From: Pictodentalium vernedei
Taxonomy: Eukaryota; Mollusca; Scaphopoda; Dentaliida; Dentaliidae
Reading direction: 5' to 3'
DNA length: 64,000 bases
NCBI GenBank assembly: GCA_031216915.1
Contig: CM062291.1
Coordinates: forward strand, 30,743,023 to 30,807,022
Shown here piece after piece: positions 22,542 to 33,841 of the stretch (its first letter is position 1; the number at the start of each line of letters is the position of its first letter). Under the pieces are notes generated by a model. The model did not search any database, was not told the DNA's origin, and was given only the letters and a program-made list of their open reading frames with translations. A program made the position numbers and the translations under genes.

Positions 22542-22655
22542 TGTTAGTGCTTTTTTGTGGAAAATGTCGGGGCTTGAAAAAAAGCCCCCAGCAAGTGCTC
22601 CTCGGGGCTGATCTCGGGGCCTGGGCTGATCAGCCCCGACTCAAGGCAAGCCCTG
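22443..22655. mobile_element. hAT-type MITE with perfect 8-bp TSD
   Basis: Ends AGGGCTCACCTTGAG and CTCAAGGCAAGCCCTG are near-perfect inverted repeats. AAGATAAC flanks both sides (22435-22442, 22656-22663). The interior is GGGGC-rich. Its left end and flank are also present in the preceding duplicate. Confidence 0.75.
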
Positions 22656-22663
22656 AAGATAAC

Positions 22664-23760
22664 AAACCATAAGTAAAAATAACAAATTTATGCAATAACA
22701 TATTTGTATAAATACAAAACATCCTGGAATGATACAAATATAAAGTTCTACAAAGATAAGTTTCAATTTGTGCAGTATACAAATAGGACATACTGGAAAA
22801 TGTGTATAATAACTATAAGTAGGCCTATGCATCAAATTCAAGGATGGGGCTTAGGACTTTGAATTCCCAAGTTGCTTCATTAGCATAGGTGGTGTAATCC
22901 ATACATGATGTCTCAGTAAGTTGTCTTACTTAAACTAGGGGTAAGACAGGGAGTGGGGATGATATATTGGGTATTTAACATTGCAGTGATAAAAACGTGA
23001 TGTTCATGTACTGAAAATTAATCATTTCACTGTGTTCATATGCAAATTATGACTCCAGTGTAATAACAATGCTGTGATTACATATCATAAGAACTGATCA
23101 AAGCTGATTAATAATCAATGAGCTCACATCATGTTTTGATTTTTCATCCAAGAAATATGTTTTACAGTCTGCAGTTCATTTTATTTCCAAACAATATTTT
23201 CAAATGTACTACATATTGTGGTGGTGTTGGCTGTATTAAATTCTGTTCCGTGTTATTTGAAATGTGGATTTTTTTAGTATTGGATTATGATACCTTGCAA
23301 AAGTAAGTTGTCTATTATATCATATAAAAAATACTTAAAACCCTAAAAAAATTTGCCTGCATATAAAACGTACTTTGATATATGTATGAAAGGTATTCTT
23401 TTGTATATGAAACAATCAGAGCACAAAACACCTGTGTACAAAATGACACTAATCAATTCAACAAATTTTAAAATAGTATTTTTTTATGACATACGTTCAT
23501 ACTTTTAAACAATTCAATAAAATCAAAACTTGGTTTTTCTGAAACACGTTGATAAAGAACCAAACAGTCAATTTGTTTTGGAAGCGCCATTACTTGCACT
23601 GAGGGATTTTTTCAGCATGATAATCTGCAATTAACAGCACCTCATCAAAGAGAAAAATGTCAAATTTGTCTGTAGAAGATTATGTCACGTTGACAGGCAC
23701 ATGCTCATTGCTGCCCACACAAATAGTGCTGAGTGGTTTTTGGTATACCGATTTTTATAT
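22664..23760. other. Non-coding, nothing recognised
   Basis: AT-rich, no repeat ends or convincing exon. The 62-codon frame at 23118-23306 shows no motif. Confidence 0.35.
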
Positions 23761-24022
23761 ATAACCCTTTACCCAACGCAGACGATATCAAAATTTATTA
23801 TTTTCAATATCATTTTTTTTTAACTTTTCAAAAAATTTCAACAAAACCATATCATGTGACCCCCTCATTGGAACGAGCTCATTGAGCTCGTTCCAATGAG
23901 GGGGGTCACATGATATGGTTTTGTTGAAATATTTTGAAACATTTAATTTTTTCAACTGCTCAATTTGCATACATGTTGTATTACGCGGGCGGCTGCGGGC
24001 GATGCGTTAGGTAAAGGGTTAA
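23761..24022. mobile_element. piggyBac-type MITE 5
   Basis: ATAACCCTTTACCCAACGC and GCGTTAGGTAAAGGGTTAA ends; palindromic middle at about 23824-23940 (GGAACGAGCTCATTGAGCTC centre). GGTATACCG lies on both outer sides (23740 and 24077), so it may sit inside an older inverted-repeat element. Confidence 0.8.
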
Positions 24023-25008
24023 TCCGTTCAATGTTCAAAAACCGTCACTGGCAAATTAAAACATAATTTGTAATGGTATACCGGAGTCATTTTAACACCG
24101 GTATGCAAATGTCAACTTGCTTATCATTGTTAACAAGATGTGAATTTACTTTACTTGGAACAGATTATGTGGTTGGTTTAAATTTGGGTTTTTTCACTTT
24201 TAACCACCCTGTCTACCCTCACAGACCATGCGACCTTTCTTTTATACTTTTCATTCCAAAGTGTTCAAGTGGTTTGTCTTGACAGTCACCATTATTACAA
24301 AAATGATAGAACATTGTTTACCTCAAATTTGTCAGAAACAAGTTGAAGTGAAAAGCCAAAACCATGTGTACTGCATTACACAAAGCATGTGTAGTCAGTC
24401 ACATTGAACATTCGACCAATCACATTCCTGTTATTTAAAACCACGAATTTTTTCTTGGGGAAACACCAAGGGATTCACTGTAATTTTACACTTGTACTTC
24501 AAACTGATTAGCTGTTTGCACATGGTAACGACATGATAGCATCTTGCCTTCAAAACTGTGTGCATGCAAGCGTTTGATACAAGACCGACGCAAGGTACAT
24601 TACTGTTTTCAAATAAACAAAAGAAAGTCATTTGTGCTTCCTCTGCCGAGATAAATACGTTGATACTAAACCAGTCCATTACCACAATCACTTAAAATGT
24701 CAATTTATTTCGTGTGCTGAGGTGCGCTAATTTTAACAATTCTTGTGGTAAAGTGAGACATATGAACGGACATTCACTTCAGAATTCGGGGACAGCTGAA
24801 GATTATATTATTAAGACACCTCCGCAGTTTGCAAAATTTGACAAGAACATTTGTTTCATTCGCGTGGTGGTTACGCAAATTTAAACCTATGCAAACGGAT
24901 GACCGGTCAGCCAAAAGTTGCATCTTGAATGGTAAAGTCTGTGTAACTTTACTGGTAGAGTGCAAAATTTTTTCTCAGCCTCAAGATTTGTTCACACATT
25001 ACTGTCAT
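24023..25008. other. Non-coding, nothing recognised
   Basis: No repeat structure or supported exon. The frames at 24431-24691 and 24774-24965 lack motifs. Confidence 0.35.
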
Positions 25009-25058
25009 GTTACAATTTATGGGAGAGTGCCTATAGGCACTCTCCCATAAATTGTAAC
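25009..25058. repeat. Perfect 50-bp palindrome
   Basis: Two 25-base arms with no loop: GTTACAATTTATGGGAGAGT... mirrored exactly about CCTA/TAGG at 25033. The inner motif matches the hairpin at 936-1006. Confidence 0.92.
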
Positions 25059-25423
25059 AATGCAGATCGATAGAAATGAAGTAATTTTACTTCCAAGATA
25101 ATAAGGACATCCACAGAATGTCTTCAACTTTAGGTACCTGAAGTTCAGAATAAAGCCCAAATATAGGCTTCTAGCACTCTACCAGTTAAGCAGCCTTTCT
25201 TGTGTCTTGATAGATTTTTAGACCTTTGCCTTGAGAGGCTATATATTTTTTAATTCCATGCAATATATGAATGCTTGTTAAAAAACACATTTTCCAAGAT
25301 TTTTTACATAGCAGAGTTTCCGGTTAGACATCTCCAAACCATGTGAAGCGTCAGAGTCATTTTTTAAATTTTGCACATGTCTCCGAGAGCATTTCATCTT
25401 GAAGTTGCGGAATTACACCTGAG
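25059..25423. other. Non-coding, nothing recognised
   Basis: AT-rich with no structure that I can support. Confidence 0.35.
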
Positions 25424-25820
25424 ATGTCTGCTGCAGTCAGGGGAGGGGGGGGGTTAGGTAAAAATTTGCAGACACCGTCCAATGCCAATTTTTTGTTTTT
25501 GACGGGTCGGAGGACCCACCCACCCTATGTAATTTTTTCCAGTTTTACAATTTTTTTCCGGGGTTATCTGAACCACCCACCCCCACTAAATACATGCTTC
25601 TGCATCATCCTTCCCACCATACTGCACCTTAACAACAACATTCAAAGTGGATTTTTTTATCCAAATATATCCCACAATAAAGCCACACAAATATGGATAA
25701 CATTAGAACTGATTCTTCGAGCCAGTTCTAATGTTAGCCATACATGTGTTTATTCCAAGTATATCAGAATTTTTATTTTTTTTTGTATTTTAGAAAAGAA
25801 TGTTAGGTAAAGGGTTAAAT
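25424..25820. mobile_element. Low-complexity repeat and partial piggyBac-type MITE
   Basis: The left part (CAGTCAGGGGAGGGGGGGG, then CCACCC runs) is similar, in reverse, to 26680-26850. The right part has a palindrome (CATTAGAACTG ... CAGTTCTAATG, about 25700-25735) and closes with GTTAGGTAAAGGGTTAA (25802-25818), the right end of the TTAA family. The left end was not found. The open frame across it is not a gene. Confidence 0.45.
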
Positions 25821-25872
25821 ATCATAAATTACTCAACTCATTAGAACCCATTGCATTCTCCATTCATATATA

Positions 25873-26060
25873 CAGTGGATCTTCTCTTGAGAGACCACCT
25901 TTCTGAGGAACCACCTCTTTTGTGCTAGAGCATGTTTTATGTGGACAACACAGGACAACATACCATTTCGGCCAGACAAAAGTGGTCTTTCAAGACAGGT
26001 GGTCTGAAAGACCCCTTTTGTCTGGCAAAAATGTTGGTCTCTCAAGAGAGGTTCCAAAGG
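25873..26060. mobile_element. CAGTG-ended MITE, possibly Tc1/mariner type
   Basis: TA precedes CAGTGGATCTTCTCTTGAGAG and the right side carries GGTCTCTCAAGAGAGG, with mirrored TTTGTCTGG/CCAGACAAA pairs inside. The right outer end is diverged. The 86-codon frame covering it is a by-product. Confidence 0.5.
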
Positions 26061-27234
26061 TATGTGTATGCAAAAAGCAATGAGTTTAGTCATTTATGTA
26101 TTTGTTTATTTTTTTGACGAAGGTTTGGGTGGGGCATGGCTGGGTTGGGGGAGGGGAGGGGATTTATTACTTATTTTAAGTCCAACCCTAGAAGGTCTGG
26201 TACATGATTTTGTTGACAACTGTGTTCTCAGATGTGTTTGACATAAATTAGTAGTTCAGTCAGGTTCAATGTTTAGTAGTTTTTGTGTTACATACTTCCT
26301 ACAATAAGAGTCATTGGTGTTTTCGTAATAGGTCTGGATACATCGTTGTACAGAATTGTTCCTGCAGCTGAAATCTGTAACTGTTCCTGACTTCACACAA
26401 TTGTCTTTGCTCCTCATCTAAGCCAGCCGATCTCACCAGGGTGAACATATTAGAAATTTAATCAAACGGAACACCCTCAAGAGAACTTATCCTTAGAGTG
26501 CAGTGTTTGATAATTGCAATTAGTGATGCATTTTAACTTGCATTATTCAATATGTCATACATTGTATCACTATAAGCCGAATCATAGCACAGCCGCAATA
26601 ACAGTTTTATAATCGTATATAAGCCATGGTAGGTACCCCCTGATAACTTGAGTGTCTTTTTATTGGTTCTTGAATGATACTTCACTGGTTATGGTATACA
26701 ATTTGCCCCAAAGTGTCTGAGAAAAAAATTTGCAAGCATCGGAAAAAAATTTTTTTTGTCCTCCTTGACCATCCACCCACCCCGGCATCAGTGTTTTGCC
26801 AATTTTTTCCACCACCACCACTCCCCCCCCCCACCCCCGGCTGCAGTCGTGAATAAAGCGTCTGCTGATATCAAAGCACTATATTTCAGCCACACCTGTT
26901 GAAGAATTTGGTCCAAAAATTAATTCAAGCATGAATTCAAGGGAAAAAAAATATTGCAACCTACCGACCCTATTTTTTTCTCAGGTTGGGGAATCCTTGA
27001 AAGTTGCCTAAGGCCACAGAGTCATGACACGGTGTGCACTCAAACACCATTTAAGTCCATAGGAACTCATTTCGAATTAATGAGAGTTCTCATACAATAT
27101 TGTCATTGTCTTAAACAAATGCCCAAATGGTATCTTGGCTAAAAGTTTTTTTGAATTCCACTAATGAACGCAATGGGGTCCGAAGCACCTCACCCGCTCT
27201 CTCCTCCCATTGCTTACATGTAAGTGGAGGTCTG
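26061..27234. other. Non-coding, low-complexity patches
   Basis: 26680-26850 is a C-rich repeat inverted relative to 25424-25560. No supported gene. Confidence 0.35.
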
Positions 27235-27385
27235 GACAAAATGTCTGATTGCCAAAATGTCAGAGACAAAATGTCTGATTTTCTGGACAAAATGTCCATT
27301 TTCATTGGATGAAATGTCCATTTTTTTTGGACACAATGTCCGATTTTTGGGGACATAATGTACGGTCGCTGGACGAAATGTCCTT
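27235..27385. repeat. Minisatellite of GGACAAAATGTCC palindromes
   Basis: About seven copies of a 20-25-base unit built on the self-complementary word GGACAAAATGTCC (variants GATGAAATGTCC, GACACAATGTCC, GACATAATGT). Related words reappear near 29365-29395. Confidence 0.8.
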
Positions 27386-27720
27386 CCCTTACACACGGAC
27401 AGAATCCTCTTCAACAAAACGTCTCGGAGAGAAACCTCACCCGATCCAAGCCATTTTTTGTTTAAAAAGTAAAGTATCGGGTATAGTTCTCTAAATCAGT
27501 ATAATAATAAGTATAAGTGGTGATGATTAGGCAGCGGTGGGAGAGTGGCGGGTGACCTCTCTTAAAAATAGTCCGGAAAGTGTGTAAACTACACTATGGT
27601 TGGTGCTGTCTACCCTCTATCACCCAATAAGTAGTTTGTCAGATTGTACAGGCCAGTGATAAATTGCTGAATAAAATAGTGGGTGGGCTGTAGTAGCTGG
27701 ATGGTAAGTCATCTCGAAGC

Positions 27721-27741
27721 GCTGACCATCACCGAAGGCGT

Positions 27742-27772
<31 letters not shown>

Positions 27773-27804
27773 TCTCCCCTCCAATGCCCTTGGTGATGGT
27801 CAGC
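27721..27804. repeat. Inverted repeat around a long G run
   Basis: GCTGACCATCACCGAAGG (27721 on) pairs with CCTTGGTGATGGTCAGC (to 27804), separated by CGTCGGA, more than twenty G's and TCTCCCCTCC. A G-quadruplex is possible. The run length is assembly-sensitive. Confidence 0.8.
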
Positions 27805-27940
27805 ACATCAGGGAAGCATGAGAGGAGAGAGCATAACCCACCACCCTTTGTAAGTTGGACCGGAAAAGACTTTTGAAACTACCATTAGTAAGGGAGTCCT
27901 GATTGATTTTCATATCTTTCTGTCACATAATTCCATGCAG

Positions 27941-28135
27941 TAGGTAAAGGGTTAACTGTCCTCATGACAATATTTTTTGAGAAAATATATACGAAATGGC
28001 ATCTTTTGAGCTGACATTTCGGGTGCCAATTGGGTAGTATTGAGTGCTGTTAGGTGTTATTGGGTAGTATTGGGTAAATCGACGTGCCCTAAAATCGAGT
28101 CGATAAGCAAATACACAGAAAATAACAGTAAGACA
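27941..28135. other. piggyBac-type end remnant and short TTGGGTAGTATT repeats
   Basis: GTAGGTAAAGGGTTAA at 27940-27955 is a right end of the TTAA family without a matched left end. Around 28032-28078 ATTGGGTAGTATTGGGTA-type words repeat. Confidence 0.5.
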
Positions 28136-28436
28136 AATAAAGACCCTAAAGAATGTGTATACCAGCAACTAGCTGAGGTCAATTTAATGACTGCTCAACC
28201 ATGTTGTTATAGCCAAGTTTACATTAAATTGACTGCAACAAGTTGTACCTTATAATATAATTTAATAAAACACTCCCTTAGAATATGTCTATCGACAATA
28301 CAAATAAAGTCCCTAAAGAATATGTATACCAGCAACTTGTTGAGGTCAATTTAATGACTACTCGACCATGTTGTTATAGTTGAGTTTACATTAAATTGAC
28401 TGCAACATGTTACCTATAATATCATTTAATAAAACA
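28136..28436. repeat. Two-unit tandem repeat (~166-bp spacing)
   Basis: ACAAATAAAG...CCTAAAGAAT...GTATACCAGCAACT occurs near 28134 and 28300. Each unit contains TCAATTTAATGACT and its inverse CATTAAATTGACTG, so each can fold into a hairpin. Confidence 0.75.
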
Positions 28437-28457
28437 ATGCTATACCTATATTATTAC

Positions 28458-28472
28458 TTAACCCTTTACCCA
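28458..28472. repeat. piggyBac-type MITE left end
   Basis: TTAACCCTTTACCC without a matching right end downstream. It is probably a truncated copy. Confidence 0.5.
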
Positions 28473-28531
28473 GATGACTCTTACAAACATAGCATTACTA
28501 ACATGTGTTATTTAAGAAACATTAGACTCTA

Positions 28532-28742
28532 GTCCTCGGGCACTGAAGCAAGTTCAGAAGCTGGGCGCAGAAATTCTGATGTAGATAAAGAACGAGATTC
28601 TTCAGATATTCACACCAAAGTTTGTGTAAACTATTCCCCTTTACACGCTGCGCCTTGCATTGATACCTATACAGTTTATGTTGACTCAGAAGTTGAATCT
28701 GTAAATCAAGAAGCGAGGCCACCTGAAATAAGGCATGTATGA
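28532..28742 (+). CDS. Unassigned exon-like open frame
   Basis: Directly after an acceptor-like CTCTAG, about 70 codons stay open in a protein-like composition rich in S, E, D and V (SSGTEASSEAGRR at the start, TYTVYVDSEVESVNQEARPP near the end) up to a TGA at about 28740. The other two frames are broken. A donor-like GTATGA overlaps the stop. I recognise no family. It could be a terminal exon of a plus-strand gene or a chance open frame. No neighbouring exon was identified. Confidence 0.25.
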
Positions 28743-28872
28743 GTCTATACATGTTTGGGAATGGTTATGTGGGAGAGTCTGATTTAAACGAAGATGCCAT
28801 CCTTCCAAGACATGCGACCTCTGTGTTTATTTGTTGGGAAAGCATTCATGGCCCAAACTTTTCTTACAGGTG

Positions 28873-29101
28873 CAGGCCTGGTCGTTTCAGGAGAGCTATT
28901 GCTCCGGCTCTCCATGGCTCCCCTAAAATCATATTGGGGAGGGCCATAATTGCCTTCCTTAAACTGTAATGGCTCTCCTCAAACTTTCAATTCCCTTATT
29001 AAAAAACGTTGTATAATTAATATAAGTGTGAAATAGCTCCCCTGAAACAGATTTAGGAGAGCCGTAGTGGCTCCCCTGGATTTTTCAAAAGGCCAGGCCT
29101 G
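28873..29101. mobile_element. CAGGCC-ended element with 6-bp TSD
   Basis: CAGGCCTGG at the left and CCAGGCCTG at the right; CAGGTG flanks both sides (28867-28872, 29102-29107). The interior is an inverted-repeat GGAGAGC/GCTCTCC structure. It has no coding content. Confidence 0.7.
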
Positions 29102-29107
29102 CAGGTG

Positions 29108-30361
29108 AGAATCAATCAGTAACTTCAAAAGAACACTCACGGCTTCACTATCAAAATAACATGGCGAATCATGTACGTAAAGTCAAAATTACTAAATAAA
29201 CAAGTAAATTCAAACTCACTAATTTGTTTTTTTATTGTTTCATTCAAGTTTTTGCTGTGGTGTTTTGTGCACCGTGTTCTGCACTGTGTTGAACTGTTCT
29301 TCAATTTATTTCATTTCAAACGTTACATGAAAGACTAAATTCCAATATTCAGGATATAAAACATCGGACATTCTGTCCACCCATCGGACATTTGGTCTAG
29401 TAATCTTAAGTGTTTTCCTGAAATGTTTACACCTCGCAACCTGTGACCTTGCATAGATTAAAAGCTAAGATGGCAGTTTTGAAAAAGTCTTAATTTGGTA
29501 GGCCTGCCATCACGATTATTTGGCACCATCACCAGGCATCACTTTTATTTATTGAATCTAACAATGTCAATGTGCAGTCACCATTATTTGGCAGAGGGGA
29601 GTACACGGTACTAACGGCTGATCATTTTTTTTAAAAACTGAATCATCAAGCATCATCGTAGAGGTGGACATGGAGGCAGATGAAAGAGTCTGTGTCTACA
29701 GATAATTCCTGTATTTACGGGGAGCGGGGGACCGTTTCCGTCTAATTTCCCACTGCAGTCATTTCCGAATCGTTTGAACTATTCAGTGAGAACGGACACA
29801 TTCGGGCTACCAAATAATTTCGAGTATGATCATCTACAATTTCTCTAGATTCTCAGTTAGATTTTCTATTACAACAATTATAAGAAATGATAAAAATTCG
29901 CCCCTTGCCGTCTTGGGACGAGAAGCAACAGATTACCTTCAAAACACCTGTAGCGTAAGCAGTATAACAAGTTTCTCAAGACAGGAAATGTCAACTCCCG
30001 ACGACTGAGAGTTTTGCCAATTGGACCTCGGTTGAATGCACTATTTAATTAATGTTGCACACGTAATTCTATACCACTGTTTCATTTAGCATGTGAATGA
30101 ATGATCTGTTTTGAATTTGAATGAACGTATTGTTGACAGTTGCATTAATGTTGAACTGGATCTCGGTTTCCAAACCAATTTGTTTGAAATCGGTATGCGC
30201 AGACGCAGACAAGAGGGTTTCTGTTGTACTTCAACGAGACGTTACATAAACAATACGGTCCTACTAAAATGAGATCCTGGATAGAGGGGAGGGGCCCCAA
30301 AAGACTTACATGTACATTGCAGTAACAATCAGCCGCCAATAGTCAATAGTTCACTCGATAT
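29108..30361. other. Non-coding, nothing recognised
   Basis: Short CATCGGACATT words near 29365-29395 resemble the minisatellite at 27235. The 60-codon frame at 29826-30008 lacks motifs. Confidence 0.35.
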
Positions 30362-30461
30362 NNNNNNNNNNNNNNNNNNNNNNNNNNNNNNNNNNNNNNN
30401 NNNNNNNNNNNNNNNNNNNNNNNNNNNNNNNNNNNNNNNNNNNNNNNNNNNNNNNNNNNNN
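30362..30461. other. Assembly gap (100 N)
   Basis: Exactly 100 N, a conventional placeholder, followed by GA and a run of more than twenty G's (30464-30488). The true gap size is unknown. Confidence 0.98.
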
Positions 30462-30488
30462 GAGGGGGGGGGGGGGGGGGGGGGGGGG

Positions 30489-30760
30489 AGGAGTTCAGTT
30501 CAATTTTGTGGTGATGAACCATGGAATAAGGCTGATTTGTACACAAAATTGCGACAGTTGAAATCCAAAGTCTTGATGACTGGTCCAGTATGTGTGTGTG
30601 TGTGTGTGTGATTTTGAGGATAGGCCAGGCAAAGGTTGAGGGTGGGACCAGTCTGCGATTAGAAGTTGGTGGGTCAGTCTGAAATTTTAATGGGGGCCAG
30701 TCTGGGTGGCTAGTCCATTCCAGTAACTAAGCCATAGCTTACACCTCCCAAGTGGATGAG
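30489..30760. other. Non-coding; TG microsatellite
   Basis: A (TG)n run at 30593-30610. Nothing else recognised. Confidence 0.5.
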
Positions 30761-30820
30761 CTTATTTATTGGTGTTTAAGGCCACATATTTCTGCACAGT
30801 GGCTAATAATGACCACAACG
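30761..30820 (-). mobile_element. SINE tail fragment
   Basis: TTTATTGGTGTTTAAGG...CACATATTTCTGCACA...GGCTAAT matches the tail half of the SINEs at 2662-3038 and 11676-12043. The tRNA-like head is missing. Confidence 0.65.
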
Positions 30821-31037
30821 TGGATATAAAGTCAAGCCCAGCCAATTGTTTATTCCCATGTTGGCCATTTTAGAGGACTTTCACTCCAGGCATTGGTTAA
30901 CAGTTCCTATTTTATCTGTAAAATAGAGCTTGTTTACCACCGTAAAGGATGAGCTCATGCCGATGAGGATTTAGATATAGTTTGAAAGAAACAAATGGAA
31001 AAGCGACCAAAGGTAAGTAGAGGTATGACTGTCCATG

Positions 31038-31536
31038 CAGGCCTGGCATTCTTTTGGAGTGCTGCACGCCAACTGCACACCTAGAAAAAAATTGAGGGCA
31101 ATTTTTTGCACCCCTTGATTTTATGGAATGCCAGACGGAGACCTGTTTGGGACTGCCTTTAAAATCAATTATCATTTCGTCACCTGAGTTCCAATGTGTT
31201 CTCTGTGCCTACTGGCACAGAGAACTCATTGGAACACAGGGGAAAATTTGTCAATGTTGCATTGATTTGCAATAATTCATGACCCATTCTGTGTTACATT
31301 TTGATACATTCTGAGTGTAGAATACAGTCACATAAGAATTGAATTCAACATTTTGAATAATGAGAAGATGTGTGTGCCAATTTTTCCACTCTGAAACTGA
31401 ATGTAGAACAATTTTTCAGTCACAATATTAACACCTTGAGTTTTTGCATTGAAAATTTCAGGTGCAATTGCACTTCCAAGTAATCTGAGGTGGGCAACTG
31501 TTTTTCACTCCTTGATTTTCTAGATTGCCAGGCCTG
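31038..31536. mobile_element. CAGGCC-ended element with 6-bp TSD and inner hairpin
   Basis: CAGGCCTGGCATT and ATTGCCAGGCCTG are inverted repeats; TCCATG flanks both (31032-31037, 31537-31542). A hairpin (31188-31235) and a GTGTTACATTTTGATAC stretch lie inside. Same family as 28873-29101. Confidence 0.7.
31188..31235. repeat. Hairpin with 22-bp arms
   Basis: GTTCCAATGTGTTCTCTGTGCC pairs with its near-perfect complement (one mismatch) across a 4-base loop. It lies inside the CAGGCC-ended element. Confidence 0.85.
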
Positions 31537-31739
31537 TCCATGGATGGGCCTACCAATACCCCCATGACAATTTCGCATAGCGCTTAAACAATAGTTGTAA
31601 AATGGGTACCACGATACTGAAATGCACATCCAGATTAAAACTGTTGAAGTGTAGTTTCCTTATTTTCTTACCAGACTCACAAAATTTGAAACATACAGTT
31701 GAACTAGAGACTCTGCAGAGCCTGTAATCACTCACCTGG

Positions 31740-33695
31740 AACAACATATAAAAATGTGATTTCCCATAGTCTTTCCATGGTAACTATGAGCTGCGATGTG
31801 GCCATGTTCGCAACATTACATGAGGATCACTGGTAGAAGGTGTCCCAGTCTTCAATGACGTGAAGTTTCAAAACATTTGAATCCACCAAACAGAATCATA
31901 GAATGTCTCTGGTGGCCATATTTTTTTTCCAACCAACAGGAACAAAAAAGAGGATCGTTTGTAGAGGGCCTCCTATAGACCATTCTTGCCAAGTTTTGGT
32001 TCACGGCGGCTCAGTAGTTCCAGTGAGAAGATGAAAATGTGATTTCCCATAGGGTTTTTCTATAGTAAATGTAAACCACAATTGTGGCCATGTTTGCAAA
32101 ACGATCAACATTAAATGAGGATCGATGGTAGAGGGTGTCCCAGTCATCAACTATGCAAAATTTCAAAACATTCGGCTCTGTGGTTTCGTCGGAGAAGAGT
32201 TTTTCAAAATTGACCCATCAGAATCAAAGAATGCTTCTGGCGGCCACGTTTTTTTCACCCAACAGGAATAAAATGAGTAACAGTTGTAGAGAACCTCTCA
32301 TAGACCATGCCTGCCAAGTCTGGTTCACATTGGCTCAGTACTTTCAGTGAAGATGATGAAAATGTGATTTCCTATAGGGTTTCTATAGTAACTATAAGCC
32401 ACAATTGCAGTCATAATTGCACCCCAATGAAGATTAAAATGAGGATCATTGATAGAGGGGGTAACAGTCATCAGTCACACTAAGTTTTCAAACTATTTGG
32501 CCTTGTAGTTTCAAAGAAGATTTTCTTGAAAATGCATACATTTATGAATTCTGTGTCAAAAAAAAAAAAATCAGTAAAAGAAGGTAAAATTTTTTGAAAA
32601 TTACAATTTTCTCAGACAGTATTCTCTTTCAAAATAGCTTTGGATAGGTAAAGGGTTACAGGAAACACATTTTACTCCAATTTTGTCAGATCTTAAAAGA
32701 TATATATAATTACTGCCATCTAAGCTAACATGCTATGAACAAAAAACTTTCCTGGTTTTCCAAACACCTGTCATCACTCAGTATTTTTTGATAAGTAACT
32801 TTACACTAATAATCAACAAATACAGTTGCAATTGTTTACAGTAGTACAAGTCAAAATAAGTTGTGTAAGATAATCCTATAAACAATGTATCTTTCTCTTC
32901 CTACACTGATAAGACCAGAAGCTGACATCATTTTTTCTGGAAAGCTCTCACTGATAGCTTTCCAGAAAATGTCAGATTCTGATCTTGTCAGGGCAGGGGC
33001 AGCAGTTTACTTAGTTTATTGCAGTTACGCTACAGATTATTTTGACTTGTACTGTATACACAATATTTTGGGGGTTTTTTTCCCAGTTCTCAGTGGAGAA
33101 AACTGGAACCAACCCTTACCAGATTCTCAAAAAACAAGTATTTTGCTGACAGTACCGATCTTCATGCAGGCAGGAGAGGCATTGGGTTAAGCATTAGAAT
33201 ATAGCCTCTGGTGGCCACATACTTCCATCTTCTCATAGACCATTCCTGCGAAGTTTGGTTCACGTCAGCTCAGTAGTTTCAGAGAAGAAGATGAAAATGT
33301 GATTTCCCATAGGGTTTCTATAGTAACTATAAGCCGCAATTGTGGCCATGTTTACAACCCGATCAACATTAAATGAGGATTAGTGGTAGAGGGGGTCCCA
33401 GTCATCATTTATGTGAAGTTTCAAAACATTTGGCCTGGCAGTTTCAGAGGTGAGGATTTTTGAAAATCCACCAACCAGAATCAAAGAATGCCTCTGGAAG
33501 CCATGTTTTTCATCTGACGGGAACAAAATGAGGATCATTTGTAGAGGACCTCCCAAGGACAATTCCTGCCAAGTTTGGTTCATACTGGCTCAGCGGTTAC
33601 AGAGAAGAAGATGAAAATGTGTGAAATGTTTACGGACGACAGACGCCAAGTGATGAGAAAAGCTCACATGGCCTTTTAGGCCAGGTGAGCTAAAA
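31740..33695 (+). mobile_element. Family B-like tandem-cored element, copy 3
   Basis: Units of about 300 bp share GTGATTTCCCATAG, AACTATAAGC, AAATGAGGATCA and GAAGTTTCAAAACATT (near 31758, 32039, 32360, 33298). The 3' end is ACGACAGACGCCAAG, a TGGCCTTTTAGGCCA hairpin and GGTGAGCTAAAAA (33635-33693). It is interrupted by a GGTAAAGGGTTA remnant (32646) and the foldback MITE at 32838-33056. The 5' end was not resolved. It is non-coding. Confidence 0.6.
32838..33056. mobile_element. Foldback MITE, copy 2
   Basis: Reverse-orientation relative of 3101-3317: ends AGTACAAGTCAAAATAAG and TTATTTTGACTTGTACT, inner palindrome GGAAAGCTCTC...GATAGCTTTCC. It is nested in the tandem-cored element. Confidence 0.75.
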
Positions 33696-33841
33696 AGGGA
33701 ATAAATATGGCAAAAACAGACCGACCAGAACTATAATTGCAGGTGCACAGGTTCCCATGGTGGTAACATGCAATCCAAGTTTCTACGGGACTGGCCTATG
33801 AACATCGGAGAAAATCTCCAGAAAAGCTTATGTCTTAGGAT

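Noticed and set aside
25424..25810. 128-codon frame on the plus strand
   Set aside because: It is composed of C/T-rich low-complexity sequence and a MITE palindrome; the similar sequence at 26680-26850 is in inverse orientation.
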